A stretch of 64,000 bases of DNA from Imbricaverruca yamaguchii (GCA_034440575.1 JAOTOL010001638.1:3271001-3335000); one strand, 5' to 3'; shown: positions 44,799 through 57,142, counted from the stretch's first letter. The notes: generated from the sequence alone by a model not told the origin. Numbers and translations: made by a program.

Positions 44799-45557
44799 GA
44801 TACCCATCCGGTGCCGGCTTAAAATGCACCTTTCGTTTATGTAGTTGTTAGTTCAGCATGCAGCTTGTCTTGTTTACGGATGACTAGTCGCCAAATGTAT
44901 CAAAATGTCATTTAGTGTCCATCGGGTGCAGACTGCTGGTCCTTGAATCATGAGTTCTTGAGGGGTGTGGACGCATTTCCTCGCGCTTAAAACAGCTATC
45001 TTTAGAGGCGCATTAAAGGGATGGGCGCTCCCCCAACCCCTACCCTAATTAACCAAATATACACTAGGTCAAAAAAGAAACTTTGAGACTGATCAGGTGA
45101 AACGAAAAATATCGTCTCGCTTCTCTCGCCGAAAGCGGTCTCAATTTCCAGCCATTGTTCGCAAGGTCGGGCTCAAGTTCAGAACATCCTGGCCGCTTTC
45201 AATAACTGAAAACAATGTTTTCTGTATATTTCCTTATGCGTAGCAGATACCTTGCGCCTTATTGTTTTTCATCCAGCATGCTACATTACAAAAGCTTTCA
45301 ACTCCATGTAGCCATAACCGTCTGTACGCATATTGAAGTCGGAGATGTGGTATTTCAGTCATGCTGCCCAACACGAATGTTGAGTTTATATAGCTCACAT
45401 TTCATAACATCTCGAAATGAGATGTACAACCTGCGGCATGCGTATGCTTTTGAATGAGTAATTTCGGTACCTGATAGACTTTCGTGATCATATCTAAAGT
45501 ATCTTAAGTTGAAGAAAAAAATGTTCCACGGTTTTCATACGCTTTCTACTTTGTCAT
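44799..45557. other. No recognisable feature
   Basis: Nothing seen; short plus frame at 45215-45457 without domain. Confidence 0.4.
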
Positions 45558-45690
45558 GCGGGGACGAGTAGTCTAGGAGTAAGTTGCCCGTCTCACAATC
45601 CGTGACCAATCGGCGTACGAGATTGGCGACGCTTCATGACTCATTCGTCGACGTATCGTAAAGCCAATAATCACCACCACCACCACGGTA
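45558..45690 (+). mobile_element. tRNA-derived SINE, near full length (parent of the micro-insertions)
   Basis: The head GGGGACGAGTAGTCTAGGAG followed by TAAGTTGCCCGTCTCACAAT resembles the 5' half of a tRNA gene with an A box (TAGTCTAGGAG). The body holds the stem-loop CCAATC-N9-GATTGG at 45606-45626. The tail starts CGCTTCATGAC at 45630 and contains GTCGACG and CGTAAAGCCAATAA, ending in (CAC)n. No B box is clear and no target duplication is visible. Confidence 0.75.
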
Positions 45691-46317
45691 CAATAAAATT
45701 GGAAGGAGATGTCTAAAAGCATACGTAATGCATCAAGCTAATAAATTGAGCACAGCCATGTGAACATTCTTCAGTAGTTTTAATACTTTCTAATATCAAA
45801 TGTCGAATGCGATAATTCCTCATGGCCCTGGAACAGATAGTGTACTAGTATCTCTGAAGAGTGCTTTAGCTCAGCACTTCGGTTCACGCATGTTATGCTG
45901 GTAATGCACAATGCATTCATATATGTCCATTTGTATACAAATAAGTTGTAGTGGAAGTTGACTGATGCTGCCTACAAAACGAGCTTTCGTTCAGTTTCCT
46001 CATTTTCTGCCTAGGACATTTGGTGTTTGATATTCGGCGTATGTTGGACTAGCGTATCAACGCGAGGATGGCATTCGGGAATTGGTCTTCCATGCGGTCT
46101 AATTTTAGGTAACTATGTGACATTTTAAGTTTCGTTCGTAAGCCCTAAGCATGATTTACTAGGAGAATGGTATCTTGTTACCCTACTTCGGCCCTATCCT
46201 TATGAAATCCTAAGAGAAGATCATAATTTGTGATGATCATTGTTTCCCAGCCACGTTCCCCCGCCCTCCCCGAAGTTGGCAGGTGGAAGTGGCCGATGGT
46301 CAAGTGCCGGTGGTTAT
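45691..46317. other. No recognisable feature
   Basis: Nothing seen. Confidence 0.4.
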
Positions 46318-46430
46318 ATAACGTATTCGTCTTGTTGCCGTGCGGACTTCCCATATCCGGACGGTAGAGATCACTGGGTGCTTTGCGACAAAAGTAGGCT
46401 AATGCCGCAACTTGGCAAAATCAACTTTGC
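46318..46430. repeat. Repeat J copy 2
   Basis: Matches 41035-41125 (see copy 1); this copy is longer at its left side. Confidence 0.5.
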
Positions 46431-46930
46431 TGTCAACTATCCTCCACCCCAGCTACAAATTATCTTAGGGAGGAGTAAAGTATTCTGAAACTATCAACAG
46501 CCGAGAGGTGTTTCCTCGCGCACTCTCCGCCATCGACACTTTAACAGCATATGCATTATATCGAAAGGCTCCTTAAAGTCAGTATGCATTTACGTTAGAG
46601 TTGCTACGAATCCCACTCTTCTTAAATGCGGTGCGAAGGAACTATATGGCCGGGTACGGCTCTAAATTCACTTCACCCTTCTTACCATACGGTTTGTCTC
46701 TTTCATTGGTTGATTTATTATTTTTTCTTCATTTATTTTGCCGGCTGCTCTATTGCATAACCAGGTGCTTTTTGCTGGTCTATTATGTGGCGTTCCCAAC
46801 CATAACTGCTCTTGTGCATTGCATGGCTCACCGCCTGGTTTCAGCCTCTTGATGCAGACTGCCATCGTCACACACTACCCTGCCAGAAATATGGGTGTCT
46901 AGCGGTACCGACACTGTGCCACTGCTGGAT
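46431..46930. other. No recognisable feature
   Basis: A plus frame at 46601-46852 is hydrophobic but has no start context or domain. Confidence 0.4.
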
Positions 46931-47280
46931 TATCACCGTGTTACTTACGCACCGTCGCCGTGTCACTGCCGGACCGATACCGTGTCACTGTCGGACCGTC
47001 ACCGTGTCACTGCCGGACCTTCACTGTGTCACTGCCAGATTGCCACTCTGTCACTGCCGTACCGTCACCGTGTCACTGCCGGATTGCCACTGTGTCACTG
47101 CCGGACCGTCACCGTGTCACTGCCGGATTGCCACCGTGTCACTGCCGGACCGCCGCCGTGTCACTACCGGACCGTCACCGTGTCACTACCGGACCGTCAC
47201 CGTGTCACTGCCGGACCGTCGCCGTGCCACTGCCGTACCTTCACCGTGTCACTGCCGGATTGCCACTGTGTCCCAGCTGT
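46931..47280. repeat. 22-bp minisatellite, about 15 copies
   Basis: GTGTCAC recurs every 22 bp (for example 46982, 47004 and 47026) with the unit GTGTCACTGCCGGACCGTCACC. Substitutions such as GGATTGCCACT are shared between separated units. All three plus frames are open across it, because 22 is not a multiple of 3 and the unit has no stop in any frame. This is a repeat, not a Cys/His protein. Confidence 0.95.
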
Positions 47281-47892
47281 ACTGCTGCACACCTTATCAC
47301 CGCGTCTACAGAGACGATGCAGTTGGACGAGAGGTTGCGATACTTTATCGCCAAGACATGGCTCGGATCTGTGCTGATCTGTAGCTGGCAGTAAGTCGAG
47401 TGTCGCCATGTTGACACTGCTCCGGCTCCTCTGCGGCTGAGGCCACCCAATGGCTGTCTACTGGGATCACTCGGTACCCATCTAGTGGGGCCACTCAGTA
47501 CCGGCGCATAGAATACGCTGCAGGTGTGTGGCAATAGGGCATTCGCGTATGGGTGCACATACTGTGTACTGTATTGCAAGAGATCATGGGATTTAGGACA
47601 CGAAGTTGGATCGTCAGTTATATGGCATTGTATGTGCCCTAGGTAGACTACGTAATAAATCCAACCTCGCTCCATGATCTCCTATAGCAGGATAATGAAC
47701 AATACAACATTGCGTGCAACGTCCATGCTCCTTTTCGCAAATATTATTCTGTCCAGGAAGCACACATTGAGTCAGATTGCTAAAACTCGAAAACTTATCC
47801 CCATATGGCATGAAAATGATAGGAGGCCCAAACACATGACTGGAGATTTGTGATCATCATGTACTGAAGCTACATGATCTCACATAAAACAT
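47281..47892. other. No recognisable feature
   Basis: Minus frame at 47241-47675 has no domain and enters the minisatellite. Confidence 0.4.
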
Positions 47893-48607
47893 AATAGTGC
47901 AATCCGACAAAATGGCATATTTTATCCAATTCAGGCACCAAAATAGTCCTATTGAAATGACTGGGAGCTCTGATCACGAATCAGACGAATCTGCACATGG
48001 GTATTCTCTATCACGGACAGTTTCTATGAACTCGAAGCACTTGTGTTTTTGACTCTTCAGCGTTCAATGGAATGGAAGATCATTTATGGCGTTCAGTAAG
48101 GTGACAGGTTATCATGCTCGCCTGGGAGAAAATTTGTGTTCGGAGACCAGGCGGCGGGCAATGCGGCCACATGCTGTGCTTTCAACACAACTACTGTCTA
48201 CAAAAAAAGAATGCAGGCATGACCAGACTCGTGCTCAACGGAACCTGATCTCGGGAATACTCACCAAATTTCTTCTTAAGATGTTTGTTGTGAACGCAGC
48301 CATATGTGTCACATGTGGTTTTGCACCAACTTGCAGAGTAACTTCCATGAGTGTGCTTAGGATCATCTAAGTTATGCCACAGATTGCCACAAATGGCCTT
48401 CAGTTAAGTTCACAATTGCTAGCGGTTGAGTTCGTGACTCATTTGAGGATCACATCACTTACTGGGGGCTTGTATTGGACTTTCTAGTGGCGCCAATCAT
48501 GTCGATTGTGACTTCATCCCGCTGTGCTGTCGAAGAAAAGCATGTGACTCCGTTCAGTGCCAGCGATAATGTTATTTATGCAAGGCACGTATCTCGCAGA
48601 CATCTGG
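47893..48607 (+). repeat. Segment duplicated at 27.80-28.57 kb (inverted)
   Basis: Partner of the minus-oriented segment there. It lacks the SINE-tail insert (empty site 48278-48293). Its right edge has lost about 65 bp, including the left terminus of the adjoining family A copy that the other locus retains. Confidence 0.85.
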
Positions 48608-49376
48608 CGCACGGCAGCGCACTCAAATTTGGCATACCTTTTCCCACATCAATTTGACATGCCGATTCAAAATCTTTAGGTCAGGTCATCTAGGCTCATG
48701 GAGTTAGTCAAGGTCAAGTGAGGTCACCTCCAAAAAAGTTCAACCAGTCGTCACGTTTTAACGAATACAGATATTTTAATGTAACTTCCAGCGTTTGTTT
48801 ATCTTTACGGATGCAACAAAACGTACGAGTTCAATTTTTCAGTTTTTTTCGCTTTCGACTACAAATAAATTTTCCGTATTTGCCATATTGCAGTTCAAAC
48901 ACAGGATTCTGGCTAAAGTAAGCATTTTTTAGTAGAGAAAGTAAACTTTCAATAACATTTCTCGGTCTGCTCTACCGATTGGAGGAGGAAAATTAAAGAA
49001 AACTTGAAAACTCAAAATTTTCAAATTTCCAAGATTTTTTTTTGGAGGGCCAAACAATTATAGCCATGGTCGATTTCGCTGTCCTTTTCTCATTCCAAAT
49101 ATATTTTGTTTTTTCATATATCCCCAAAATGAACTCCCCGGAGTAAAAAACATAATGCAAATCGTGAAAAGTCGTGAAAAACTAGCCCCCCTGGTGACGT
49201 CACTTTTGGGAATTTTTTTTCGGGGGATGAACCCAGACCCTACTCGTCGAGCGCTTTCCGATGACACCTCTTTCGTTTTCGTGCGATGCTTAGTTTGGAT
49301 TTTAGATGGGGTCTTCAACCGCCCTTCCCCCCGAGACGGGGTGGGAGGATTTGACAGGAAAGACGGCGCGGGTTAA
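48608..49376 (+). mobile_element. Family A element, copy A7 (left end deleted)
   Basis: Starts inside the element (GCACGGCAGCGCACTCAAAT) and ends with AGACGGCGCGGGTTAA at 49376. TGACGTCA lies at 49195-49202. Confidence 0.88.
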
Positions 49377-49935
49377 AATAGCCTTACGTGCTTACCCATA
49401 TTCGCTAGAAAATAGCTGGTCGATTGCCTCTGAGGGTTAATTCAGTTGACCTCGGTGAAGGGTAAAGTTCTCCGAATACATTGGCACATGTTGCTACGTG
49501 AAAAAAAACTGATACCGCATCTGATCCCCTAGCTAGTAGAGATGAGCTTGCAGTCTTATATCATTACATGTGAGATGACATGTCATCCCATATGATATAC
49601 CAAGTGGTATCGAGTATAGCGATTACAGCTAGTAGGATAAACACATAGGGTCACGGGGATCAGTTGGCCCTGAGCGTTACGAGTCAATCACTGCGGATAT
49701 TTCATGGATGCCATCTCTCGTCTGCGAGATGGTCAAAATGAGTCAATGTAGCACCATGAAAATCATTACCGGGGGACAATGCATGCATACAATGGGATAG
49801 CAAGAGTCAATTGGGAGCTCGCCCATGGGAGCCCAATGCTAGCCCTCATGACTCGAGGTAGTTTTAGAAAGCGACGCTCGTTGCTTGACAATATTGATGC
49901 TTCAAGTTTAACTAGGCCGTTTTGTTTAGAGATGC
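49377..49935. other. No recognisable feature
   Basis: Nothing supportable. Confidence 0.4.
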
Positions 49936-50330
49936 TGATACTTCCTTTACTGCTGTTTCGAAGCTACAGTTTCGGCCAGGAAAGGCTAAAAATCAACACG
50001 AAACTACCAAGAATGCGTTCAGCGCGGTTTCGCATCCTCTCTAACGCGGACCCGGCGTCCAACGCCAACCCATCCGAGAACCGGGCCTCCCACACCCACC
50101 CCACCGTGAACCGGGCCTTCTCACCTTCCCACCCCACCTCAGACCCAGCCTACGACCACCACCATTTCAACTCGGCAACGGTCTCCTACAACAGCCCCGC
50201 ACCATCCCACCTCCTTCAGCCCCGCACCTTCCGCGCCCCCCAAGCGCAAAGCTTGACCGCAAATCACCAAATCACGCTACCAAATAACTTCCTAGGATAC
50301 GTGCTCCCAAATCCAGGCTACCACCCCTGA
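49936..50330 (+). CDS. Candidate terminal exon, Pro/Asn/Ser/His-rich
   Basis: The plus open frame ending at 50330 has a C-terminal half (about 50040-50330) rich in Pro, Asn, Ser and His, with repeated N-P-S/A-S blocks and SPSHPTSDPAYDHHHFNSAT. It is locally GC-rich against AT-rich flanks. Possible splice acceptors (GAAGCTACAG near 49970, TTTCGGCCAG near 49980) precede it. No domain is seen and no donor partner was found, so it may be chance. Confidence 0.25.
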
Positions 50331-50437
50331 ATGGGTCACTTCCCACCACCATCTTTCCGTTGAACACGACACCGACACAACCCAGCATAGGAGAACTTAT
50401 ACTGGGTGTTCCTAAACTGGACGCAATACACGGAGAC

Positions 50438-51764
50438 TTAACACGCGCACTGGAGGGGGGCTAAATCCGCCCACCTCTCCGTTTTTCGCAGATAACTCCA
50501 GATTTTACCTGCCGATATACGCCATTGTTTGTGTACCTGCCAATAAATGTCCGGCGCGCTGTTTGAAGTAAGAAAAATGAAATTCGACCGAATATTTTCC
50601 GAGTTAGCGGTCGCTAAAGTAAAAAAAAGTTATCAGCGCCAGATCACAAATATCGGCGCTAATGCGCTTCCCGTATATTAGCAAAAAGGAAGTGTTCTTG
50701 GCAAAACAAGCGACTTGTTTGATGTACATTGTCATGCTACATTTCCAGAGTCATGTCAAGTCCCCGAGGTCAAGTCAGGTCAAGTTCATAGCAGGTTAAC
50801 ACACGCCCTAGAGGGGTATGGCGAAATCCGCCAATCCGTCCGATTTTTCGTTACATAACTCCATATTGTACCGACCGATAGAGGCCACATTTTTTCGCGT
50901 ACCTGCTTAGAAATGACCGGTTCATTGCTTAAAGCAAGAAAAATGAAAATCGGCCGAGAAGGTTTCAAATTAGAGGCCGTTAAAGTAAAAACAATTCGCA
51001 GCGCCAGACCACAAAAATCGGTGCTGATGCGCTTCCCGTATATTGACAATAGGGAAGTGTTCTTGAGAACACTAGCGACTTGTTTGATGCATATGTTATG
51101 CTATATAATTTAAAAGTCATGTTAGGTCGCCGAGGTCAAGTCAGGTCAAGTTCATGATAGGTTAAGGGAGCCAAACTTGGTCAACTGGAATGTGTCATAA
51201 ATGCAAATGACTGTCATGCGATTGATGTCACTTTGCATGTTACTCCCTGCACATCCGGGAATCTACTGTTTGTCATTGTGTGCCTAAGCGTTTCTATACT
51301 TTATTCATGTATTTAACTCCTTTCTTTGCGAAACCGATTGTTCGAGCCGCCCAAAGGAGCAGTCAGGTGTTCAGCACAGTTCCGGTAACTGGAGCATGTA
51401 ATGACTTGATAAAGTGCTCCTATATAGGTGACCTGAGGTCAAATGGCGGATCTGGCATATGCATTGCATCATTAGTAATGTCGAAAACATTATTAATGGC
51501 AATTCTGGAGAAATTAAATACAATCACAGCGATCCAAAACAATGACAAGCCAAGCCACGCAAAACCATAAAATGTTGACCTCATTTAACCTTGAAGATAT
51601 TGAGCTAATGTCAAGAAATTTGCACACAATAGAGTTAATTATCGTGCTCATCCACCCTGTGAATTTCGTTGCTCTAGGCTTGAAAGGAGCTGAGATCTTA
51701 GGGGGGCGGAATCCGCCCCCTCCGGTGTGCGTTATTTTCAGAGGCCCTCCAGGGCGCGTGTTAA
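50438..51764 (-). mobile_element. Family B element, copy B3 (1327 bp)
   Basis: TTAA at both ends. The right edge reads CCCTCCAGGGCGCGTGTTAA (51745-51764) and the left edge TTAACACGCGCACTGGAGGG (50438-50457). An internal terminus-like copy (GGTTAACACACGCCCTAGAG) at about 50791 marks the subunit repeat. The region 51177-51200 is the empty-site equivalent of the micro-insertion in B2. Confidence 0.9.
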
Positions 51765-52015
51765 TGCCTTCGGCAATGGCACATTTTTACAGTGGAACAC
51801 CGATGACATTTCATGCAAGTTCAAATAGGATTCAAATCGGAATGCTTGCAACACTTATAACAGTCAATACTATCTGCGCTCCGAGAAATTCACTTTCGAG
51901 ACTCTGACTCCATTTGGAACAAAATTCCAGATTACAATTGGCATGTTGAAAACATAAACGGTCCACATCGAAAGTTGGGCACAGCCATACTTGTCGCAAA
52001 CAGCATACCACTGAG
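51765..52015. other. No recognisable feature
   Basis: Nothing seen. Confidence 0.4.
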
Positions 52016-52991
52016 AATTACACGCCCAGGATGGCCTCTGAAAATTACACGCACTGCAGAGGCTGGAGTGGGGGGATTCCGCTCCCTTGTAAGATCTCGG
52101 CTCCTATTATAGCTAGAGTAACGAAATATTCTGGTAGATGTATATGGTATCGACCTCTAGTATGTGTAACTTTCATGATCTTAGGTCAATGTCTGCAATC
52201 TCAAATGAGGTCACATATATCATATTTGGCTTGAATTACGTAACTAATTTCGACATGGTTATGGATGGCTGCATTATGTATGTTTAAATGCTCCAAAATC
52301 GGCATCAGTAACGTTTTGGACATAACTAATGATGCAATATAGATTATACATCCGGCATTTGACCTCAAGTCACCTGTATATCAGCATTTTATCGGGTCAG
52401 TTGCCAGTTCCAGTTACCGGAACCAGGCCGCCCGTCGGTCCAGCGGGCAGCTCAGCGCGATCGGCTTCACGAAGAAAGGGCTGAAGTGCATTAATGAAGT
52501 ATGGAAACGCTTAGGTGCGCAATGACAAAAAGAAGTTTTCAGTGCTGAGTAGCATGCAAATTAACATGAATCGCATGACTGTCATTTGCTTTCGTGACAA
52601 CCTTCCAGTTGAACAAGCTTGGTTCCATTGACCTTTCATGAACTTGACCTGAGTTGACTACAGTGACCTAGCATTATCTTGAAACAATATAGCATAACAA
52701 TATACATCAGACATGTCGCTAATATTGTCATGAACACTTCCCTGTTGCCAACACCCGGAAAGCGCCGTTTTTTTTTTGGTCTCACGCTACGAAATCTTTT
52801 TAATCTGACTGCCCCTAACTCGCAAAATCCTTGACTGACATTCGCTTTTGGTGCTTTCAGCGACGGGCTGAGCATTCCTAAGCAGGTGTGCAAAACATGG
52901 TGTATATCGACAGATAAAATCCGGATTTGTTTTAATCGGAGGGTTGGACGAATTTCGTCCCCCCCCCCCACCCATCCAGTGTACGTGTTAA
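52016..52991 (+). mobile_element. Family B element, copy B4 (about 976 bp, shorter form)
   Basis: Diverged copy with one subunit instead of two. The left end (GAATTACACGCCCAGGATGG) is mutated and the right end is CATCCAGTGTACGTGTTAA. It is shorter by about one 350-bp subunit than B1-B3. Confidence 0.8.
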
Positions 52992-53149
52992 CATACAGAC
53001 AATCTCAAAACCAACGTCTGTGTGCAATTTGAACTGCACCTGAAAACTGTTGGCAATATTTTGCCTGTTAATTCAGGTTCACCCCTACACGCAGAATCTG
53101 ATACCTGACGAAACGTTTCAACCTGAAATACCCACCGCCTGAACTTTTT

Positions 53150-55222
53150 CTCCAGCTAACGGTGAAACGATAGCACATTACTAACCAAAAACAAGTCGAA
53201 GACCACTTTAGAATACACTATACCATAGAATCTGGCAACAACAAACACGACACCGCAATAGTAGGAGCTCTAGACGCCCTTGCCGTCGAAGCAAGCCTTA
53301 GCTCTAGCAACAGAGAAATCTACAACTGAGCATTTGCCATGTACAAATTACACCTTGCCCTCAGCAAGTGCGGAAGCATGTAGGTCACGCCTAGCAATAC
53401 CAGTTTATGAAACAACAACAAACAAACATCTACTACCAGTTTATAAAACAATATTAACAAAACTCTCTAGCGTACCTGCTAGCGGCCATTAATGATCTCT
53501 ACCAAAGTGAAACCTTTCCCTGCTGCTGGTGGTAAAGCGTAGTATTCCATTGGCGAAGCCGTACGAAGATCACTCCAGTCCAAAGGTTATAGACCTATCT
53601 CACTAACTAGCTGCGCTAGTAAGCTGGTCGAGCGCACGATTATCACACAATTAGGGAAATTTTGGATCCCAACGAACTGCTCAAGAAATTTGAGTGCGGA
53701 TCCCAGCGTCAAAAATCAACTACAGACAATCTCATTAACTTAGTGCATGCCACCAAAAGCGGCTTACGCATCAAATGCACCACGACGGCCGTATGCTTAG
53801 ACATCATTGCCGCATTCGACCGAGTACACATATCCGCATTGATACACGAACTGCACAAGATAGGCCTACATGGCCTACCTGGGCACATGTTACACTTCAT
53901 TCCAGATTTCCTCAGAGATAGGACCCGTAAGGTTCGATGAGGCAGTGTCGCATCAAGTACCAGACCACCGAAACGTGGCCTGGCACAGGGAAGTGTGCTC
54001 TCACCGTAGCTCTTCATCATCATGATCATCGACATTCTTGCTGATGACACAAACACTTCACTTCAATACTCACTTTTCGCTGGCGACGTTGCCATTTGGA
54101 TAACAGCAAGGTGCTTCCTAAAAGTTGAGAAAAAAATCACGCAAGTCCAGACCACATCGCGAAGTGGTACGAAACGTCGGGCTTCGCCCTTCACCCTGCA
54201 GACAAATCGGCCACTGTCACATATAGCCCTCTCTGCCCCAGACCCACAACTATACTTAAAATTGATAGCAAAGTCATAGAATAGGAAAAACATTTTTTTT
54301 TTCAAGTTCTTGGGAGTTCATTCAGACGAAGAACTCCTAAGTTTCAACACACACACAAACACACACACACACATACACACACACACCACCTCCATCTCGA
54401 AGTGACGCGCGAAACTCGTCAATGTACTCTGCGCACTTGCAGGCGTAGACTGGTTCTGAGACAGGAAGACCCTACTACGACTCTACAAATCAATCTTACG
54501 ACCCATCCCAGCATAAAACAACAATGTTTGCCACAATTTCAGAGAGCAAGAGCAAAAAGTTCGAAATCGTCTAAAGCAACTACATCAGAGCATCCGTAGG
54601 TGCCCTCACGACCACACCGATAGCCAGTCTTCTAGTGGACTCAAACACGCCTCCATTCCATTTCAGGAGAAAACAACAGTTGTGTCGCTACCACATCACA
54701 TTCGGCACAGCGCTGCTTCACGCCTGACAACTACTACAAGAGCCGATTTCGCCACATACATCAACCATATAGCATTCGAAGGTGGTGAAATCTCAGATCT
54801 TCACCTGACATTGCCGGCCTCTGCATCTTGACCGGCCATTTGGCCATTCTGGCTACTCAGTCAACTAATGGTTCAGTACAGTACAGCACTAGCGTATCTC
54901 CACGAACAACACTAGTCCCACAAAAAAAAACTTACACCATGGATATGTGTACACTACGAAGTCACCTTTAGGCCATCGCTTTCCTATCACTCATACAAGC
55001 CACTCGTGTATAGCTCGTGTTGCAAGTATGGTGTATGCAGTGCGGAAAGTGATATGGATATTGTATTATGTTGTCGTACGAATGTTTGTTGCGCATCTGC
55101 TCCCACTATTGACCACACATCTATCCTTTCTTTGTAAATATCTGTGAGTTCAACCCAGACTGTCCGTAATAGCCACTGCACGTGGAGGACATGTATTGTT
55201 AAATAAATAAATAAATAAATAC
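53150..55222 (+). mobile_element. Badly decayed non-LTR retrotransposon (Jockey/R1-like group)
   Basis: Plus-strand reverse-transcriptase traces appear in changing frames. YRPISLTS occurs near 53583; a 92-codon open piece at 53662-53940 contains QKSTTDNLINLVHA and AAFDRVH; the catalytic box is degraded to FAGD near 54074; FALHPADKSATVTYSP lies near 54183. It ends in (AAAT)n at about 55198-55220, a typical LINE tail. Many stops and frameshifts. A short (AC)n lies at 54347-54385. Confidence 0.85.
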
Positions 55223-55499
55223 TTGTTCTCGGAAAGGAAATGGTGCAGTGGAGTGTTATGCCTTGAAAGGCATGTCGCAACTAAATACTGGTCTTCAGTC
55301 ATCTCGGTTCCCAGACTTGGAACACCCAATATGGATTTCATGATCCTACCAAGATTCATATGCAATGATACATCGCAACCATTATATTCTAAGAGGATCT
55401 GCAAATATGAGAACACATCGGGAGTCACGCGATTGTCGTGCCAAAACTTAAAAATGCAAACACTGGATGCACCGAATGCTGACCGGCTGACTGGCAGGC
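55223..55499. other. Downstream flank of transporter pseudogene
   Basis: Contains a segment similar to 36430-36480. No gene seen. Confidence 0.4.
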
Positions 55500-55655
55500 T
55501 GAATTGTCGTTCAGTAGTAGTCGGACGGCTGCAGCTTGGTTGTCGAGTTAGTTGTTGGGGAGGGAGTCATCACCTAGTTGTCAGGTAGGCGTATCGTAGT
55601 TATTGGTTGGTGTTGCCAGGGTAAAGTAGTATGCAGTGAGTGCCGTGATGTTGAA

Positions 55656-56835
55656 TCACGGCACTGCATCGATGGCGGTACAGATGGCGCGCATCGGCGA
55701 CAGATACCACTTGTGTGCGGCCACCATCAGGACGGCCGCCACTACCAGGAACATTCCCAGCCAAGAGTATAGGCTAGGCACCTGTCCTAACAGCGCCACC
55801 TGCCACACGACGGCGAACAGGATATCGGAGGTGCGTACCACCGCCACCGAGCCAGCCTGCTCTAGCTGGCACGCCTTAGTAGATAGCACCTGGATGGCGA
55901 AGCTGAGGAGGCCGATGGCGGCGATCATCAGCCAGCTGGTGGCGTCGGTGGGCAGGTGCGGATCGCCCAGCGATCCGCACCAGCAGGACGCACGAGATGG
56001 CGGTGGATATGCTGCTGGTGATGGCAACGATGGGTCCGAGCGCGCTGTAGGAGGCCGTGGTGCCACCGAACAGAAGTGGTGGCTGCACGACAAGCACTAT
56101 GCCGCCGATGGTGGCGACGATCGCCACCACGTTCACCCACGTGATGGGCTCCTTCAGGAAGATGCGCGCGAACACGGCCACAAAAACGGGCACGCTGAGC
56201 ACGATGACGCTGGCGTCGGCCAGCGGCATCAGTCGCATCGCGTAGAACTTGGTGACGAGGCCCACTGTGCCGATCAGGGCGCGCAGCAGCAGTGCATAGC
56301 GGTGACCGGCAGGGAACACAGAGCGTCTCCGCGCCGCCACCACGGCCGCGGGCATCAAGACCGCCAGGTAGCGGAACACCGAGAGCGCCGTTGGCTCCAC
56401 GCTCACCAGGCTCTTCACGAGAACGTTCACCACAGGCGAGCAAAAGGCAGCGGTCAGTGGGTACAGCAGACCCAGGTGTGCTGTACAGCTTGACGGCGAG
56501 CCGTTGCCGTCGGCCAGCTCCGGGTCCTTGGCCAGCAGAGGGGTGGCTTCGTCACACGGCCGTTTTGAGCTGGACATGAAGAACATGTAACGACGAATCC
56601 GACCGGATAGGCTGTGCGTGGACGATGGAGGCAGGATGCACTCGACCTCCGCCGATGAGAGGGTGGAAACTGGGCATGTTGTTTCGTCTTGCTGCTGAGA
56701 CGGCAGAGTCATGCTCCTGTTCTGGGATGGCAAGATGCTTGGAGCTGTCGTGCCATGAAGTGAAAGCAGTGTCACAGCGCCCATTTCAAGATGGACATTC
56801 GCAAATGGTGCAGGTATCTGTCGACAAAGGTACAC
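55656..56835 (-). pseudogene. Second SLC35G-type transporter copy, broken
   Basis: Paralogue of 38595-39905 in the same orientation, about 17 kb away. The first EamA repeat is intact, and the N-terminal tail keeps the acidic dileucine motif as EATPLL. Relative to the other copy, 86 bp are replaced by 9 bp at 55973-55981. This is a net 77-bp loss that removes the segment from just after helix 6 through helix 7 and shifts the frame. The C-terminal four-fifths of the second repeat survives in another frame, ending in TGA at 55656. The start codon is also changed: the ATG of the intact gene is GTG at 56833-56835. A downstream in-frame ATG exists but would yield only the truncated half. Probably a recent pseudogene, since the rest remains highly similar. 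Confidence 0.88.
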
Positions 56836-57142
56836 GGTGTATCAATTTCTAGCAAGCACACTTGGGACTAGTACTGAGTGTTGCTGTGTATAGCCTGACA
56901 CGATGCAAACTTGCCATTCAATATATGCTTTACTCTACACCGAAAAATGGGTATTTGATGAGCCTTCAGCAGTTTTGATTGAGGACTTAACATGTCGAGA
57001 AGCCTGGCAGTGATAGTCTGGCAGTCTAGCTTTTCCTTGGTATCGTGATAATTGGTTTCCGAATGCCCTTTTATTTATCTGGCCTGGTAAATAAACCAAA
57101 ACAGCGAACACTTGAGAAAAAAGTTTCAATAATTCCTCCAAT
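56836..57142. other. Upstream flank of the transporter pseudogene
   Basis: Shares faint similarity with 39906-39980 upstream of the intact copy; nothing else seen. Confidence 0.4.

Noticed and set aside
49779..49935. N-terminal extension of the 50-kb candidate exon from its first in-frame start
   Set aside because: The extension is compositionally unlike the rest, and an internal splice acceptor is the more plausible start if the exon is real.
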